A DNA stretch of 64,000 bases from Deltaproteobacteria bacterium (GCA_019307945.1 JAFDIS010000011.1:1-64000); one strand, 5' to 3'; positions 54,198 through 63,822 are shown, numbered from the stretch's first letter. A program made the numbers and translations. Notes: generated by a model not told the origin, from the sequence alone.

Positions 54198-55937
54198 TTA
54201 CTGACCGCTTTGCGCGGTCTCCGTGGTCGATATGGTGACAAACGCCGCGTAACGACCGTCCAGGTCCTCCAGGGAAACCCATGCGTATTCCTCCCGGAAT
54301 TCTTCCCAGACGGCACCGAGTGATTCGCGGAGGACCTTTCCCGTGCCGGGGTCCACGCCGTCGGCATGGCGCATGAAGTCTTCCGCGAACCGGCGGTCGA
54401 AGCCCTCCATCCGATACGGCGGTTTCACATCAGCCGCCCGGAGCTTTCGGAAGAGTTCCCGTGTCCGCTCCAGCGAAATGCCTTCAAACGAGGGGGGTAT
54501 GCCCAGAAAGAGCCTCGACCAGAGGTTGAAAAGCATCTGCCGGTACGTGACCTCGCCGGGCCCCGGCACCTCGTGGGGCAGGGCGTAGAGGCCTACCAGG
54601 CGCTCCAAAAGCCCGTCCAGGACCATCACCTTTCTCAAAACGTCCACGCTGGAGGCAAGCTCCGTCATCCGCTCGAAGTCCTTTCCCTTCTCCGCCGGGG
54701 TGGATGGGGACCGGTATAAGGGGCGCTTTGACAGGAGTGCCTGGAGCGTTCCACCCCATCCCTCGCCCCAGAAATCGACCCCGAAGCCCACAGACCTGAA
54801 CCAGCTCCCGTTCAGCCAGCGCTCCGCCTCCCATTTTACTTTGAGCGCCAGGGTTTGGCCGGCCCGGAAGAGGTCCACGAGGCTGTTGGCCCGCACATAG
54901 GCCTCCGCCACGGCCGGATCCTGGTCGCTGAGCCTCTCGAGAGCCAGGTTCAGAAAGGCTGCGGCCCTCGTGCAGGCCCGCGCAATGCTTTCCCAATCAG
55001 GGGCCGTAAGCCCCTCCGCAGACAAGATCTGGTTGCAGAGACCCGCGAATTCAAGACGCAACCGGTCCTGGAACTCGGGATCCCCTTCGCTGTCAAAAAC
55101 CCGCGCCACTAGCCCCCGCCCGCTGGAAAGGGCCATGGGCAGGACCGGGACGGCATCAACATGCCGGGGTGCCACCCCCGGCCCTCCGGCGCTCCCGCGC
55201 CCGGGGGGCGCGAGTCTTTCGGGCTCCAGCGGCGCATAGACAGCCTGGGCTTCCTCAAACGGCAAGAATCCGTGTTCGGCGAGCCGGACGTTCCGAACCC
55301 GGTACATCTGCTCCTCCAGTTCCGCCGGCAGGACAGCACCGAGCCCCAGTAGCATGGCCTCGTAAGCCATCAGGTTTTCATCGGCCATGGCCCGAAGGAT
55401 ATTTTCCACCTCTTCCCGCTTCCCGGCATCCCGCGCCCTGACGTGCACCACGCCGTCCACGCTGAAACACCCCGGGGGCAGGTCGTAGACGTCGTCTTCT
55501 TCTTCCGTGACGATCACTTCAAGCACCCTGGAAAAATGCTGGTAGGCCAGGGCGCTTCCCTGTTCCAACAACCAGCGGGCGAGCCTCTTCGGATCAGCCG
55601 CGAAGAGCCGTTCCAGCCATTTGGACACAGCCGTCTCCTGCGGTCTGCTTCCTTCCCAGATCTCCAGGTCCAGCAGGTACTGTCGCTGCTCGTCCGATGC
55701 GAACCGCAGGAGCACGGGGGCTTCGGCCTCACCCAGTTTCTTGACCAGCCAGTAGAAATCCCCGGGTGCCATCTGCCGGACCAGGGTCTCCGGGTGGCCC
55801 GCCTCCAGGATGCGGTCCAGGATCTTGCGGCCGGAAAGGACCGCCAGGGACCGAAGGGGAACCCCTTCCCCCCTCAGGGCGAGGGCGGTTTCCTTCTTCC
55901 CCGCTTTGACATGATCTTCTTTAGTCGCCATGCCCAT
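54198..55937 (-). CDS. DUF6178 family protein
   Basis: A 579-residue cytoplasmic protein matching the DUF6178 pattern, known mostly from Desulfobacterota: APVLLRFASDEQRQYLLDLE, then ERLFAADPKRLARWLLEQGS and VEVIVTEEEDDVYDLP-like segments. The function is unknown. The ATG at 55937 is chosen because GGAGG lies ten bases ahead; a longer frame to 56012 has no conserved content. It precedes ino1 by 28 bp. Confidence 0.8.
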   Translation of the reverse strand: MGMATKEDHVKAGKKETALALRGEGVPLRSLAVLSGRKILDRILEAGHPETLVRQMAPGDFYWLVKKLGEAEAPVLLRFASDEQRQYLLDLEIWEGSRPQETAVSKWLERLFAADPKRLARWLLEQGSALAYQHFSRVLEVIVTEEEDDVYDLPPGCFSVDGVVHVRARDAGKREEVENILRAMADENLMAYEAMLLGLGAVLPAELEEQMYRVRNVRLAEHGFLPFEEAQAVYAPLEPERLAPPGRGSAGGPGVAPRHVDAVPVLPMALSSGRGLVARVFDSEGDPEFQDRLRLEFAGLCNQILSAEGLTAPDWESIARACTRAAAFLNLALERLSDQDPAVAEAYVRANSLVDLFRAGQTLALKVKWEAERWLNGSWFRSVGFGVDFWGEGWGGTLQALLSKRPLYRSPSTPAEKGKDFERMTELASSVDVLRKVMVLDGLLERLVGLYALPHEVPGPGEVTYRQMLFNLWSRLFLGIPPSFEGISLERTRELFRKLRAADVKPPYRMEGFDRRFAEDFMRHADGVDPGTGKVLRESLGAVWEEFREEYAWVSLEDLDGRYAAFVTISTTETAQSGQ

Positions 55938-56063
55938 GGATTCATTGCCTCCAGCCGCAACACACACCCGGCTATGGTTCCCTGCCCCGCGCCCGGGCGA
56001 TGAGGGTTTCATTTAGTCTGCGTAACCCCGCAAGTCAAGCCGGACTGCCCCCTGCAAAAGGGC

Positions 56064-57413
56064 CTACCGCCTTGTGGGTTTGATATACCCCCACTCCACC
56101 AGTCGGCCGTAAGCGTAGCGGGCCTGCTTACTCTGCCGGTCATAATCCAGGTACCGGGAATAGGCCCGGGCGGCTTCCTTTTTACGCCCCATGCCCTCCA
56201 GGGAAAGCCCTTTCAAGAAGATGGTATTGGGATTTCCCGGGAGGAGTTTTTCGTACTCCTGAAAGGCCTCGTAGGCTTTTGTAAATTTCTTGCCGCGGAT
56301 CATGGCGATCCCTTCCACGTGAAGCGCCTGGGGCTCTTCGGGATCCACGGCCCGGGCCTCCGCGGCGAATCGCTCCGCCTCGGGGTATTGCTTGAGAACC
56401 AACCGGCACTTGGCCATCATGAGAAGGCCCGCGTAATCGGAAGGGGCCTCGCGGAGGGCCTTTTTGAGTGCGTCCTCAGCCTCCTGGAATTTGCGGCGCC
56501 CCATGAGTCGCTCAGCCTTCTGCATCTGTTCAATGGCTCCCCGCAGTTTTCTGAGCCCCGCCGTGTGATCCATGTAACGCTCGCGATACAGGGGAAGACC
56601 CAATGAGGATCGGTACCGGGTCTCGCTCCGTTCCACCGCGGTCCGGTAGCGCTCGTCGCTCATGGGGTGCGTGGCGAACATCATCTCTATGGCGTCGGGC
56701 TTGTGCTTGGAGAGGCTGCGCAGCACCTCCATGAGTCCCACCATGCCTCGGGGGGAATACCCCGCTCTCACCATGTACTCCATTCCGAGGGCGTCGGCCT
56801 GTCGTTCGTCCTGGCGGCTGTATCGGGCCAGCAGCAGCCCCGCGCCGATGCCCCCCAGGCCCGCGGCCAAAGGCGCCAGTTTGCCGGCCCCCACCCGCAC
56901 AACGCCCATGACGCCCGCCATGGCCAGGGAGGTCAGCATCCCCTTGGACATTCGGGACGCCGTATGCCGTGCGTTCACGTGCCCTATCTCGTGCCCCAGC
57001 AAGGCCGCCAGTTGCGCCTCGTTGCCCAGGGCCAGCAGGATACCGCGGGTGGCCGCGATGCTGCCCCCGGGAAACGCGTAAGCGTTCACATAGGTGGCCC
57101 TCACCACCTTGAATGAGTAGGGCATTTGGGGCCTGTGACTCCTCGAGGCCAGGGCCTTGCCGGTGCGATTCAGATAGTCGTTCAGGGCCCGATCCGATAC
57201 CGGCCCGTAATCGGCCGAAAACTGGTGCGGCGAGCTCTTCCGGTCCAGTTCCAGTTCCTGGGCCTCTGAGACGAGCATCACCTGCCTTTCGCCGGTCACG
57301 GGATTGACCGCACACCCCGCGGCAAATCCCGCCAGGGACAACCCGGAAACCGCCAGAAAGCGCCTTCTAGTCATGCTCCCGGCCCGGGAGGGATTGTGGA
57401 TCACCACCCCCAT
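56064..57413 (-). CDS. M48-family metalloprotease with TPR domain (BepA-like)
   Basis: A 449-residue exported zinc protease. The signal region SMTRRRFLAVSGLSLAGFAA ends in a lipobox (GFAAGC), with arginines that may make it a Tat-type lipoprotein. The zinc motif is LLGHEIGHVNARH (near residue 135), with the third ligand region RQADALGMEYM. A run of tetratricopeptide repeats follows from about residue 265. BepA/YfgC relatives check outer-membrane protein assembly. ATG 57413 behind AGGGGGAG is chosen; ATG 57374 is possible. Confidence 0.88.
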   Translation of the reverse strand: MGVVIHNPSRAGSMTRRRFLAVSGLSLAGFAAGCAVNPVTGERQVMLVSEAQELELDRKSSPHQFSADYGPVSDRALNDYLNRTGKALASRSHRPQMPYSFKVVRATYVNAYAFPGGSIAATRGILLALGNEAQLAALLGHEIGHVNARHTASRMSKGMLTSLAMAGVMGVVRVGAGKLAPLAAGLGGIGAGLLLARYSRQDERQADALGMEYMVRAGYSPRGMVGLMEVLRSLSKHKPDAIEMMFATHPMSDERYRTAVERSETRYRSSLGLPLYRERYMDHTAGLRKLRGAIEQMQKAERLMGRRKFQEAEDALKKALREAPSDYAGLLMMAKCRLVLKQYPEAERFAAEARAVDPEEPQALHVEGIAMIRGKKFTKAYEAFQEYEKLLPGNPNTIFLKGLSLEGMGRKKEAARAYSRYLDYDRQSKQARYAYGRLVEWGYIKPTRR

Positions 57414-57741
57414 GCGCTCCCCCTTTCTCGCCACTTCCTTTTGCGGATGCGTCCCAAAACACACTGAAGGACCAAAGGTGTCTTCCGCGCACCCATTCTG
57501 ACCCATTTGGCGCCTCCTGTAAAGGACCGCATGGCTCCCGACTCCCCGCAGCAGGTCATCGGCAAGTTGTTCAAGACCCCGGCCGGCGAAGCTCAAGCAT
57601 GGCAAACATGGCAGAGGAAGATGGCCGGGTCACGCAACAATGGGACCCCTCGGACAAGCCCGTGGCATTACTCGGGTGAAGATGCATCAACCGGGGCGGT
57701 AGGTTTTCAACCGCGTGCCGGGGCACGGAAACGGATTTTCC
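57414..57741. other. Divergent region between M48 protease and rubrerythrin
   Basis: About 330 bases with no credible gene. Frames here extend the protease upstream but show no conserved sequence. The rubrerythrin promoter follows at 57742-57771. Confidence 0.4.
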
Positions 57742-57771
57742 TTGTAAGGAGGGCACGGGACTCCTTATAAC
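57742..57771 (+). promoter_or_regulatory. Promoter of rubrerythrin
   Basis: TTGTAA at 57742-57747, 18 bases, then TATAAC at 57766-57771, about 90 bases ahead of the gene. No PerR box was recognised. Confidence 0.5.
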
Positions 57772-57861
57772 TGGAATCGGTCCATGGATCCGCTTTCATC
57801 CGTCCCGGGGGGGATTTTCGATTCAGAAGACGCCAAGCACCGCCGAAAGGAGGGTAACGCC

Positions 57862-58359
57862 ATGGGAGAGAAGACCGAGAAAAACCTGGCCATCGCATTC
57901 GCGGCAGAGTCCAAGGCGGCCGCCCGCAACCTGGCCTTCGGCCAGAAGGCACAGCACGACGGCTACGAGCAGATCGCCAGGCTTTTTCGGGCCGTAGCCG
58001 ACGCCGAATCAGTCCACGCTCAGCGTTACTTGAGGCTCATGCGCGGCAAGATCGGTTCCACGGAGGAGAACCTCGAAACGGCCTTCCACAACGAAATCAG
58101 GGCGAACGTGGACGAATATCCCAATCTGATCAAGGAGGCCACGGAGGAGGGAGTGAGCGCGGTGGAAAAGGCCTTTTCCCAATCCCGGGACGTGGAAAGC
58201 AGGCACGCCGAACTCTACAAGAAGGCAATGAACGACATGCTTGCCGAACGAGAAACCATCTACCACGTTTGCCAGGTCTGCGGCTACATCGCCGAAGACG
58301 AGGCCCCGGAAAATTGTCCCATCTGCGGCGCCGTGAAAGGAAAGTTCAACCCAAATTGA
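57862..58359 (+). CDS. rbr: Rubrerythrin
   Basis: A 165-residue non-heme diiron peroxidase that removes hydrogen peroxide in anaerobes. The ferritin-like part has the expected Glu/His ligands around FAAESKAAARN, ADAESVHAQRYL, HNEIRANVDEYP and VESRHAELYKKA, and the C-terminal rubredoxin-like domain has CQVCGYIAEDEAPENCPICG. It is shorter than classical rubrerythrins (about 190), as in many Desulfobacterota. Start at 57862 behind AGGAGG. Monocistronic, with a promoter at 57742-57771. Confidence 0.94.
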   Translation: MGEKTEKNLAIAFAAESKAAARNLAFGQKAQHDGYEQIARLFRAVADAESVHAQRYLRLMRGKIGSTEENLETAFHNEIRANVDEYPNLIKEATEEGVSAVEKAFSQSRDVESRHAELYKKAMNDMLAERETIYHVCQVCGYIAEDEAPENCPICGAVKGKFNPN

Positions 58360-58397
58360 GGAGCGCCGGTGAAAACCGGCAGGAGGTCGCTGCTGTC

Positions 58398-58436
58398 CAG
58401 TTAACAACCACCCCTTTTAGGGGTGGTTGTTAACTG
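58398..58436. repeat. 17-bp perfect inverted repeat after rubrerythrin
   Basis: CAGTTAACAACCACCCC and GGGGTGGTTGTTAACTG are exact inverted copies around TTTTA. No T run follows on either strand, so it is not a standard terminator; it may be a palindromic repeat unit or an end of a lost element. Confidence 0.75.
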
Positions 58437-58780
58437 AGAAAAAACCAATCTTCCTGAATACATGGGCCATCACCTCCCGGTGTTTTTCGGGAAATTATGG
58501 CCAAAAATGCATTTTCAAGTCGATGACAAATTTTATCTCTATTTTATACAGCTATTTTAATAGGTTATCTCATCAACGTCAGTTCTTAATTGGACAGTAA
58601 AAAGAAAGTATATCATTTTTTTGGTGTTTTAGGCAAGCAAAATCGCGCGCCTTTTCCAATTAAATCAAAAAGTTATCCTGTTTTTCAGGGTCGTACATAA
58701 GATATCAGGAGAGAAGAGAAAATCTGATGGAGCAATTGAAGCTTGATTTGTAGGTGCGGTGCGGATGGTGCAACTCCTCA
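58437..58780. other. A+T-rich gene-free island
   Basis: About 340 bases clearly richer in A+T than the surroundings, with runs such as TTTTATCTCTATTTTATACAG. No gene with a ribosome site was found. It follows directly on the inverted repeat and could be a remnant of imported DNA. Confidence 0.45.
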
Positions 58781-58834
58781 AGGCTGGCCCCCTTCAGGGG
58801 GCAAGGCCTCGGCCCCCCTATGGGGGGCCCAACA

Positions 58835-58859
58835 AATCCGCGTCCTTTGGGCGCGGATT
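58835..58859 (-). terminator. Hairpin after acyl-CoA dehydrogenase
   Basis: On the minus strand AATCCGCG pairs with CGCGGATT, followed by TGTT. Two more hairpins, built from GGGCCCCCC/GGGGGGCC and GCCCCCT/AGGGGGC, follow within 60 bases, so the dehydrogenase mRNA probably ends here. Confidence 0.5.
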
Positions 58860-58907
58860 CTTTCAAAACGGTGAAACTTCAGCTCCAAGGTTTCGTTGCC
58901 CGATATT

Positions 58908-60071
58908 CTACTTGTTTGCTTTACGGTATCCCAGGGCATCCATGGCGATGATCATCTTTTGAACATTGGCCGATCCCTCGAGAATCTGGTAAAGCTTCGC
59001 ATCCCGCAGAAGCCTCTCCACCGGATACTCACTGGAGTATCCATAGGCTCCCAGGATCCGGAGCGCCCCATCCGCCACCCGGGAAGCCACATCCGCTGCG
59101 TAATACTTGGCCATGCAGGTTTCCAGTGTGTTGCCTACCATTCCCTCGTCCTTTTGCATGGCGCACTTGTAGGTCAGGAGCCGGGCCGCCTCGGTCTCCA
59201 CAATCATACGGGCGATCTCATCCTGCACCATCTGGTATTGGCCGATCGGCCTGCCGAATTGTTCTCTTTCCCTGGCATAGTTCAGGGCCTCATCGATCAG
59301 CCCCTGGCACACGCCCACAGCACCTGCCGCCGCCGTGAGCCTCGTGTTGTTCAGGCCTTCCATGGCACATTCAAAGCCTCTCTCTTCCACGCCTCCCAGG
59401 AGATTTTCTTCGGGAACCTCTACGTCGTCAAAATAGATCTCGCCCGTGGGACAGGCGTTCCAGCCCATCTTTACGGCCGTAGGCCCGGTACCGATTCCCT
59501 TGCTGTGCATGTCCACGATAAAGGCGGACATGCCTTTGTATTTTCTGGATGGATCCGTGTAGGCATAGATGACTCCCACGTCGGCCACCTGGGCATAGGT
59601 GATCCAGTTTTTGGATCCCGAAAGGATATAGGTGTTCCCCTTTTTCACGGCCTTGGTCTTCAAGGACCCCACGTCCGATCCGGCATTGGCCTCGGTAATG
59701 CCGATACAACCCAGGTACTCCGCGCTGACGAGCTTGGGGACGTATTTTAGCTTCTGTTCCTCGGTTCCGAACTGAATGATCTCCCTGGCTGTCCCCATGG
59801 TCTGCATGTTGAAAGCGGCGCGAAGGGAACCGCTCACCTTGGCTACCTCTTCGGTGACCACGGCATGGGCCAGAAAGCCCATGTCGGACCCTCCGTATTC
59901 CTCGGGAATGGGGCAGCCGTAAAACCCAAGTTCACCCATCTTGACCACAAGGTCTCGCTGAAAGGTGTGGTTTTTCTCATCCTCGGCCACCCGGGGCGTG
60001 ATCTCGTTCTGGACAAACCTTCTGGCCGTCTCCTGGATGGCCTTGATATCTTCGCTTAATGTGAAGTGCAT
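58908..60071 (-). CDS. Acyl-CoA dehydrogenase (possibly glutaryl-CoA type)
   Basis: A 387-residue FAD enzyme that oxidises an acyl-CoA and passes electrons to ETF. Domain order is the usual helical-sheet-helical; CIGITEANAGSDVGS and SGSKNWITYAQVADV are the flavin/substrate signatures. The catalytic base region reads YQILEGSANVQKMII, with Leu before the Glu where short-chain and glutaryl-CoA enzymes often have Tyr, and SAN in place of TNE. Together with the carboxyltransferase upstream this would fit a glutaryl-CoA or related dehydrogenase, but substrate is not proven. It is 81 bp after the carboxyltransferase gene. Confidence 0.9.
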   Translation of the reverse strand: MHFTLSEDIKAIQETARRFVQNEITPRVAEDEKNHTFQRDLVVKMGELGFYGCPIPEEYGGSDMGFLAHAVVTEEVAKVSGSLRAAFNMQTMGTAREIIQFGTEEQKLKYVPKLVSAEYLGCIGITEANAGSDVGSLKTKAVKKGNTYILSGSKNWITYAQVADVGVIYAYTDPSRKYKGMSAFIVDMHSKGIGTGPTAVKMGWNACPTGEIYFDDVEVPEENLLGGVEERGFECAMEGLNNTRLTAAAGAVGVCQGLIDEALNYAREREQFGRPIGQYQMVQDEIARMIVETEAARLLTYKCAMQKDEGMVGNTLETCMAKYYAADVASRVADGALRILGAYGYSSEYPVERLLRDAKLYQILEGSANVQKMIIAMDALGYRKANK

Positions 60072-60152
60072 ACTTCATCTCCTTCCGTTCAGGCAATGTC
60101 AAAATCAAAAAGTCAGTTTGACAAAATTTGAAATGCTCAGCTTAAGTACAAA

Positions 60153-61691
60153 TTAAAGAGGAATGTTTCCGTGTTTTCTGGCGGGCCTCACTTCCTTTTT
60201 TCCCTTCATCAGTTCCATTGATTTTATCAGTACCGATCGGGTCTCCCCGGGCTCGATGATATCGTTGATGTGCCGAAGGGAGGCGGCCCGGTACGCGTTT
60301 ACGTAGTTTTCATGATAATATGCGAAAAGGGCCTCCATCTCCTTTTCATCCTTGGCCTTGGCCATCTCCTTTCTGAATACGATGCTGGCCGCGGTCTTGG
60401 GGGCCACGCTGGAGATCTCTGCCCCGGGCCACGCATAGACCAGGTCCGCCCCGATATACTGGCTTCCCATGGCGATATAGGCGCCGGCATAGGCCTTTCG
60501 CACAATCACCGTGACCTTGGGGACTGTGGCCTCGGCGTAAGCATGGAGCAGCTTGGCGCCTTTGTAGATCATACCTCCTTCCTCCATCTCCTTTCCGATC
60601 AGATAGCCCGGGGAGTCCTGAAACGTGACAATGGGAATGTTAAAGGCATCACAGAACCGGACAAACCGGGCCCCCTTCTCGGCAGCCTTGATGTCGATCA
60701 CCCCTCCCAGGTGTTTGGGCTGATTGGCCACGACGCCCACCGTGTTGCCCCCAAGCCTGGCAAAGCCCGTAATCATGTTTGCCGCAAAGGCCGGTTTCAT
60801 CTCCTGAAAGTCCCCGTGGTCGAAAATGGGTGTAATCACCTCGTGCATATCAAAGGGGATCTGGGATGCTTCGGGGACCAGATGATTGAGGGCATCGTCG
60901 TATCGTTGTGGATCATCATCGTTCTCTTTGCGGGGCGGGGACTCGTGGCAATTGAGCGGCAGAAAATCCAGGAGCCTTCGGGTTTCTTCAAAGATCTCTT
61001 GTTCCGTGTCCGTGAGGACATCCACCAGCCCGCTCTTCCGGGCGTGCATTTGAGCCCCTCCCAGCTCCTGATCCGTGATCTCCCGCCCGGTCTGGGCTTT
61101 CACGAAGGCCGGACCTGCGATGTAGACGGCGCTTTCTCTGGTCATCAGGATGAAGTCCGTGAGCCCTGGGGAATAGGCCTGGCCCCCCGCCACAACCCCC
61201 AGGATGATAGAGATCTGGGGCACCACGCCGGAGTACTGGCTGTTTCTCCTGAAAAGCTGCCCGAACATCTCCATGGGGCCCAGGGTCTCATGAAGTCGCA
61301 GTCCGCCCGAATGACAGATCCCGATGACCGGGACCCCCACCTCCGCGGCCATATCCATGAGCGCACAGATTTTCCGGCCGTGCATCTCACCGTAGGTTCC
61401 CCCCAGGGCCGCGAAATCCTGGGCGTACACACAGACCATTCGTCCGTTGATCTTGCCGTAACCTGTGATCACCCCTTCGGCTGGAATCTTCCTCTTGTCC
61501 ATGCCGAATTCCCGGTAATGGTGGGTGGCCAACATATCCAGTTCGAGAAAGCTGCCCGGATCCAGCAGCTTTTCAATTCTTTGCCTGGGCGGGAGCAGGC
61601 CCTTGTCATAGAAAAGCCTTTTCTTGGTTTCCGGATCCCCACCCTCTCTGATCTTTTTCTTTTTTTCTTTCAGTTCCTCAATTCTGTCCAT
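60153..61691 (-). CDS. Carboxyltransferase subunit (acyl-CoA carboxylase/decarboxylase)
   Basis: A 512-residue two-domain carboxyltransferase of the PccB/MmdA family. Two CoA-binding crotonase-like halves are seen: EFGMDKRKIPAEGVITGYGK with GICHSGGLRLHETLG in the first, and VVANQPKHLGGVIDIKAAEK with TFQDSPGYLIGKEMEEGGMI and GAYIAMGSQYIGADLVYAWP in the second. It moves carboxyl groups between biotin and propionyl-, methylmalonyl- or glutaconyl-CoA. Length fits PccB/MmdA better than the longer GcdA. No biotin carrier or carboxylase partner is in the window. I start at ATG 61691, upstream of which the frame has no conserved sequence. Confidence 0.88.
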   Translation of the reverse strand: MDRIEELKEKKKKIREGGDPETKKRLFYDKGLLPPRQRIEKLLDPGSFLELDMLATHHYREFGMDKRKIPAEGVITGYGKINGRMVCVYAQDFAALGGTYGEMHGRKICALMDMAAEVGVPVIGICHSGGLRLHETLGPMEMFGQLFRRNSQYSGVVPQISIILGVVAGGQAYSPGLTDFILMTRESAVYIAGPAFVKAQTGREITDQELGGAQMHARKSGLVDVLTDTEQEIFEETRRLLDFLPLNCHESPPRKENDDDPQRYDDALNHLVPEASQIPFDMHEVITPIFDHGDFQEMKPAFAANMITGFARLGGNTVGVVANQPKHLGGVIDIKAAEKGARFVRFCDAFNIPIVTFQDSPGYLIGKEMEEGGMIYKGAKLLHAYAEATVPKVTVIVRKAYAGAYIAMGSQYIGADLVYAWPGAEISSVAPKTAASIVFRKEMAKAKDEKEMEALFAYYHENYVNAYRAASLRHINDIIEPGETRSVLIKSMELMKGKKEVRPARKHGNIPL

Positions 61692-61978
61692 AAGAGTGCT
61701 ACTCCTCTGTCGATTTGTCACTTCCTGGAAATGGTACTTCTTAACCCGGACGCCCTGCCGGGGAAGAAAACATGGCCCCCGCAATCACCTGATTATTTTT
61801 CTCCGATCAAGGCCACAGGCACATTCAACTGGTCTCAGGAGGCCGCCCCGGCGCGTATTCCCGTAGCACTCTAGCCGTTTAGAACTCCTCTTGTGAAGGG
61901 GAAGGGGCTTGAGCGCGGGGCCTGCCTTCTCATGGATCCCGGGCATGGACTTTCCACGTGCCTGGCATTGAACGAAAC

Positions 61979-63292
61979 CTATTGGATGAGAAGCTGAGGC
62001 AACCAGGTGACCAGACCGGGGAAGACCATCATGAGTATCAGGCAGAAGGCCTGGCAGGCCACGAACGGAACAATTCCTTTGTAGATATCCATCATGGAGA
62101 CATCCTCGGGGACCACCCCCCTCAACACGAAGAGATTGAACCCGAACGGGGGTGTCACATAGGCCATTTCCATATTGATGATGAAAAGGACACCGAACCA
62201 CAAGGGGTCGAAACCCATGGACACCACCATGGGAAGAAAGATGGGTGTGGTGATGAGAATGATTCCTACCGGATCCAGGCAACACCCCAGCACGAAGAAG
62301 AAAAACTGCATACCCGCCAGGATCACCCAACGGTTCACATCCAGACCGGCAATTAAGTCATGGAGCCACCCGGAAACGCCGCTGACGGTGACGATATTGG
62401 TGAAACTTACAGCACCGATGGTGATCCAAAGAATCATGGCCGTCAAGAGCCCGGTGCGCTTGACGGCATGATTGAAGTTGGCCCACGTCAAACGCCCCGT
62501 AAAGGCTGCACAGAGGATGGCTCCCAGAGCGCCCACGGCTGCCGCCTCCGTCGGCGTGCAAATCCCTGTATAAATGGAGCCCAGCACCCCCACTACGAGT
62601 AAGAACGGGGCCAGCAAGGTTTGTAGCATTCGGAGTTTCTCTCTCCATCTCACTCGTTCTTCCGGCGGTAGGGCCGGGGCAAGGCTTGGGTTAATAAAGC
62701 TTCTGACGCCGATATAAATGACGAAGATAAGGGTCAGCACCAGGCCGGGGACCATGCCCCCGAGGAACAGCTGTCCAATGGAAAGCTCGGCCGAGTGTCC
62801 CAGAATGATCATGATGACACTGGGTGGAATCAGAATTCCTAGGGCGCCCCCAGCGGCAATGGTGCCGGTCACGAGTTCCTTGCTGTATCCGCGGTTGAGC
62901 ATGGGAGGCAGGGCCACCAGGCCCATGGTGGCGGCGGCGGCAGTGCTGACTCCCACCATGGCCGCGAAAACAGCGCAGATGATGACCGTGCCGATGGCCA
63001 GCCCGCCATTGAAAGGTCCCATCCATTTGTAGACGAGATCAAAAAGGTCTTCTGCGATCCCGGAGAAGGAAAGGACCTCCGCCATCATGATGAAGAGGGG
63101 GACGGCCAGGAAGACGAAGATGGTCATTTCTCCATAGGCCGTGGTGGCGATCGAGTAAAGCCCCCTGGGCCCCCAGATGAAGAGACAGGACACCGCCGCA
63201 AGCCCGCCACAGGAAAAGGATACAGGCAGACCCAGAAAGAGCGCGAGGAAAAGACCAAGAAATATGATCAGGGCAACCAGCCAGACTTCCAC
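61979..63292 (-). CDS. dctM: TRAP transporter large permease
   Basis: A 437-residue membrane protein with about twelve hydrophobic helices of the DctM/SiaM family. It starts MEVWLVALIIFLGLFLALFL at a GTG that shares a base with the dctQ stop (TAGTG). Family landmarks are SFSGIAEDLFDLVYKWMGPF and the Gly-Ser-rich ILIPPSVIMIILGHSAE. It forms a sodium-driven importer with DctQ and a periplasmic binding protein, typically for C4-dicarboxylates or other carboxylates. The binding protein is probably just outside the window. Confidence 0.92.
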   Translation of the reverse strand: MEVWLVALIIFLGLFLALFLGLPVSFSCGGLAAVSCLFIWGPRGLYSIATTAYGEMTIFVFLAVPLFIMMAEVLSFSGIAEDLFDLVYKWMGPFNGGLAIGTVIICAVFAAMVGVSTAAAATMGLVALPPMLNRGYSKELVTGTIAAGGALGILIPPSVIMIILGHSAELSIGQLFLGGMVPGLVLTLIFVIYIGVRSFINPSLAPALPPEERVRWREKLRMLQTLLAPFLLVVGVLGSIYTGICTPTEAAAVGALGAILCAAFTGRLTWANFNHAVKRTGLLTAMILWITIGAVSFTNIVTVSGVSGWLHDLIAGLDVNRWVILAGMQFFFFVLGCCLDPVGIILITTPIFLPMVVSMGFDPLWFGVLFIINMEMAYVTPPFGFNLFVLRGVVPEDVSMMDIYKGIVPFVACQAFCLILMMVFPGLVTWLPQLLIQ

Positions 63293-63822
63293 TATGCTCC
63301 CCCTTTCCTTACAATCCTCAAGTCACGCCAGAATTTGGCCAGCCCCTGTATTCCAAGGAGAAACCCGCCAATGGGAACCATGGCCTGAGAGGGGTAGAGG
63401 GGCCAGGCCATGGCCTCGGGGGATGTGGTTCCACCCGTAAAGGAGCGCAAGGTCATTTCGGCTCCTTTCCAGACAAGGGCCACGGCAAAGGCAAAAAACA
63501 GCACCGAGGTGAAAAGGTCTGCAAGGGCCTTTCGCTTATCGCTTAGCCGGAGCCAGAACAGGTCCACCCGGACGTGTTGGCCTTCCAGCAGCGCAAACCC
63601 GCCGGACAGAAGAACATAGGCACAGAGCATGTATATGTTCAGCTCGGTAACCCATTTGGTGGGCGAATTAAATACGTACCGTGCGGTAACCTCATAGGCA
63701 ATGGTCCCGATGGCCACCAGGACCAGGTAGGATGCCACTGTTCCAACCCAGGTATTGACCCTGTCCACGAATCCGAATAGTCGATCAACCCACATGAATC
63801 GCTCCTGTCCGTCATCAGGCAT
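63292..63822 (-). CDS. dctQ: TRAP transporter small permease
   Basis: A 176-residue membrane protein with four helices, DctQ-type: VNTWVGTVASYLVLVAIGTI, then TARYVFNSPTKWVTELNIYM and LLSGGFALLEGQHVRVDLFW. The ATG at 63822 follows AAAGGG with good spacing; longer frames upstream look noncoding. Its stop overlaps dctM. Upstream to the window edge (63823-64000) I see no coding sequence on either strand that I can support. Confidence 0.9.
   Translation of the reverse strand: MPDDGQERFMWVDRLFGFVDRVNTWVGTVASYLVLVAIGTIAYEVTARYVFNSPTKWVTELNIYMLCAYVLLSGGFALLEGQHVRVDLFWLRLSDKRKALADLFTSVLFFAFAVALVWKGAEMTLRSFTGGTTSPEAMAWPLYPSQAMVPIGGFLLGIQGLAKFWRDLRIVRKGGA

Noticed and set aside
58398-58436. Palindrome as a rho-independent terminator of rubrerythrin
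   Set aside because: No T run follows the stem on either strand.
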